Positions 62,524-64,000 of a stretch of 64,000 nt of DNA are shown piece by piece. The DNA is from Geobacillus genomosp. 3 (GTDB taxonomy: Bacteria; Bacillota; Bacilli; Bacillales; Anoxybacillaceae): positions 1,426,001 through 1,490,000 of the forward strand of contig NC_022080.4 in the NCBI RefSeq assembly GCF_000445995.2, in the 5' to 3' direction. The position numbers and the translations under genes are program-made. The notes beneath the pieces are model-generated. The model ran no database searches. It saw only the letters and a program-made list of their open reading frames with translations, and was not told the origin of the DNA. The first letter of the stretch is position 1. Every line of letters begins with the position of its first letter.

Positions 62524-63666
62524 ATGAAGTCCTTTTCAATCATCGCCACGGCGGCGATGGGACTCGAGTCGGTCGTGGCCGAGGAAGTGCGCCGGCTCGG
62601 CTACGAATGCCAAGTGGAGAACGGCAAAGTGACATTTGAAGGAGATGCGCTCGCCATTTGCCGCGCCAACCTTTGGCTGCGTACCGCTGACCGGGTGAAG
62701 CTCAAAATCGGCGAGTTTCGGGCGACGACGTTTGAGGAGTTGTTTGAGCAGACGAAGGCGCTGCCATGGGCCGATTATTTGCCGAAAGATGCCGCGTTTC
62801 CGGTAATCGGGAAATCGGTCAAGTCAACGCTGTTTAGCGTCTCTGACTGCCAAGCCATCGTCAAAAAGGCGGTTGTGGAAAGTTTAAACGAGCGCTACCG
62901 GCTGTCATGGTTTCCGGAAACAGGGCCGCTCTGCCGCATTGAAGTGGCGCTCCATAAAGATATCGCTACTTTAACGATCGATGCGAGCGGCACCGGGCTG
63001 CACAAGCGTGGCTACCGCGCCCGTCAAGGGGAAGCGCCGCTAAGAGAGACGCTTGCGGCTGCCTTAGTGCTGCTCACGAACTGGACGCCCAATCGCCCGT
63101 TTGTTGATCCGTTTTGCGGTTCAGGGACGATCGCCATCGAAGCGGCGCTCATTGGCCAAAACATTGCCCCCGGGTTTAACCGCGATTTCGTTTCCGAACA
63201 ATGGCCGTGGATTGGGGAAGAGGTGTGGGATGAAGCGCGCCAAGAAGTGGAAGATATGGCGCGCTATGATGAGCCGCTCGATATTTGCGGAATTGACCTT
63301 GATCCACAGATGGTGGAAATCGCCAAGGTAAACGCGGCTGAAGCCGGGTTGGCTGATCTTCTTTCTTTTCAAACAGGGCGGGCGGAACAGTTTCGGACAG
63401 ATAAATTGTACGGAGTGATTGTCGGCAACCCGCCATACGGTGAACGGCTCGGCGAACAGCGGGAAGTCGAAGCGCTCTACCGCGCCATCGGCCGCACTTT
63501 CGCCGCCTTAGACACATGGTCGGTGTACATGTTAACCGCCCATCGTGGTTTTGAAACGCATTACGGGCGCCCCGCAACCAAGCGGCGCAAGTTGTTTAAT
63601 GGCTTTATTGAGACGCATTACTATCAATATTGGGGGCCGCGGCCGCCGCGCGAGGCTAGAAGTTGA
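62524..63666 (+). CDS. ypsC: THUMP-domain rRNA methyltransferase (YpsC/RlmL family)
   Basis: 380 residues. N-terminal ferredoxin-like and THUMP part (about 1-155), then the methyltransferase domain: FVDPFCGSGTIAIEAALIG (SAM motif, about 195), GIDLDPQMVEIAKVNA and VIVGNPPYGERLGEQ, with the NPPY motif of N2-guanine methylation. Likely target is a 23S rRNA guanine. GAGGGGG precedes ATG 62524. Confidence 0.93.
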   Translation: MKSFSIIATAAMGLESVVAEEVRRLGYECQVENGKVTFEGDALAICRANLWLRTADRVKLKIGEFRATTFEELFEQTKALPWADYLPKDAAFPVIGKSVKSTLFSVSDCQAIVKKAVVESLNERYRLSWFPETGPLCRIEVALHKDIATLTIDASGTGLHKRGYRARQGEAPLRETLAAALVLLTNWTPNRPFVDPFCGSGTIAIEAALIGQNIAPGFNRDFVSEQWPWIGEEVWDEARQEVEDMARYDEPLDICGIDLDPQMVEIAKVNAAEAGLADLLSFQTGRAEQFRTDKLYGVIVGNPPYGERLGEQREVEALYRAIGRTFAALDTWSVYMLTAHRGFETHYGRPATKRRKLFNGFIETHYYQYWGPRPPREARS

Positions 63667-63715
63667 CTTCTTTGCGGCCATCCATCATAATATTGTCTTG
63701 TTATGGGAAAATCAG

Positions 63716-63739
63716 GCGCGCAACAAACATGTTGCGCGC
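63716..63739. repeat. Perfect 10-bp inverted repeat between ypsC and ypvA
   Basis: GCGCGCAACA-AACA-TGTTGCGCGC. It has no T tract, so it is a weak terminator candidate at best; it could be an operator or protein-binding site. Confidence 0.65.
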
Positions 63740-63790
63740 TTACGCATGATGGTGCCGGGGGAGTTTATGCCAATTGGAGGGGTGGCGGCG

Positions 63791-64000
63791 ATGAGCCATG
63801 AACGTTATCCGTTTGTATTAGAAAAAAACGAAAACTTTTTTGATAAGCTCGGCCAATGGATCGGCGATGTCTTTTACGATATTTTGCCGGAGGCCGGCTT
63901 TGAGCTGCGTGATGAGCAAATTTATATGGCGTTCCAACTCGAGCGCGCGTTTCGCGAGAAAAAGGTGATCTTTGCGGAAGCCGGAGTCGGTACAGGAAAA
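63791..64000 (+). CDS. ypvA: DinG-family helicase (YpvA-like), N-terminal end
   Basis: First 70 residues, open at the window edge. ATG 63791 has GGAGGGG 8 bp upstream. MSHERYPFVLEKNENFFDKL leads to RDEQIYMAFQLERAFREKKV and Walker A AEAGVGTGK at the edge, as in DinG/XPD-like Fe-S helicases. Gene order after ypsC matches Bacillus ypvA. Confidence 0.82.
   Translation, partial: MSHERYPFVLEKNENFFDKLGQWIGDVFYDILPEAGFELRDEQIYMAFQLERAFREKKVIFAEAGVGTGK

Noticed and set aside
1..64000. CRISPR array, tRNA genes, prophage or toxin-antitoxin locus
   Set aside because: No regular repeat-spacer pattern, tRNA cloverleaf, phage structural gene or toxin-antitoxin pair was seen on reading either strand.

Overview
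The window reads as chromosome of a thermophilic, spore-forming Bacillaceae, most likely Geobacillus. The evidence is moderately high GC, strong GGAGG ribosome sites with many GTG/TTG starts, spore genes (sspH, cotD, small coat proteins), a Firmicutes B-type RNase P RNA, a phosphotriesterase-like lactonase of the Geobacillus kind, and a right end that follows the Bacillus order mrfA(yprA)-mrfB(yprB)-cotD-gpsB-rnpB-ypsC-ypvA. The species assignment is inference; no search was run.

Layout. 1-6032: the end of an ABC-2 permease gene, then a decayed fatty-acid locus. It has a MerR/LiuR-type regulator with its operator, a C-terminal scrap of an acyl-CoA ligase joined to it by a deletion, and an acyl-CoA dehydrogenase gene split by a 3.3 kb IS200/IS605 insertion. 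That insertion carries an intact TnpB with a predicted omega RNA, a TnpA killed by one stop codon, and a nested IS110 element. 6281-10529: CPA2 antiporter, alpha/beta hydrolase, HMCES/YedK-type DNA-crosslink protein, DCC thiol protein, small ORF. 10585-13617 (minus): MFS scrap and metNIQ under an S-box riboswitch. 13812-20340: NAD(P)HX repair enzyme, an IS6-like element lodged between a lysE promoter and its gene, amino-acid permease, acetyltransferase. 20473-24089: kipR-pxpBCA (5-oxoproline use) followed by a doubly broken NRAMP gene. 24350-33399: HAD phosphatase, an acyl-CoA ligase plus lactonase pair behind a perfect palindrome, ykoST, thiMDE. 33454-45096: acyltransferase, sspH, tatA, YitT-like protein, subtilisin-like protease, coat proteins, diheme cytochrome c, histidine kinase, cysteine synthase, AbrB-like and Bax-inhibitor-like membrane proteins.

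45347-56818 is a glycolate/glyoxylate block: hydroxypyruvate isomerase, tartronate-semialdehyde reductase, glycolate oxidase glcEFD, malate synthase G, malic enzyme, a fumarylacetoacetate-hydrolase-family enzyme and an IclR regulator. Together these can take glycolate through glyoxylate and malate to pyruvate. The glcE and glcB leaders share a GAAACA-N-TGTTT-type repeat, which suggests co-regulation. 56998-64000 is the conserved mrfAB-cotD-gpsB-rnpB-ypsC-ypvA segment.

The least routine signals are the TnpB/omega RNA unit whose guide should match the uninterrupted allele of the gene it sits in, the IS110 nested inside it with a left end of bridge-RNA size, a 33-bp-stem structured region inside an IS6-like element with an unusually long zinc-ribbon transposase, the shared glycolate operator, the ligase-lactonase operon, and a 27-residue membrane ORF with its own promoter.
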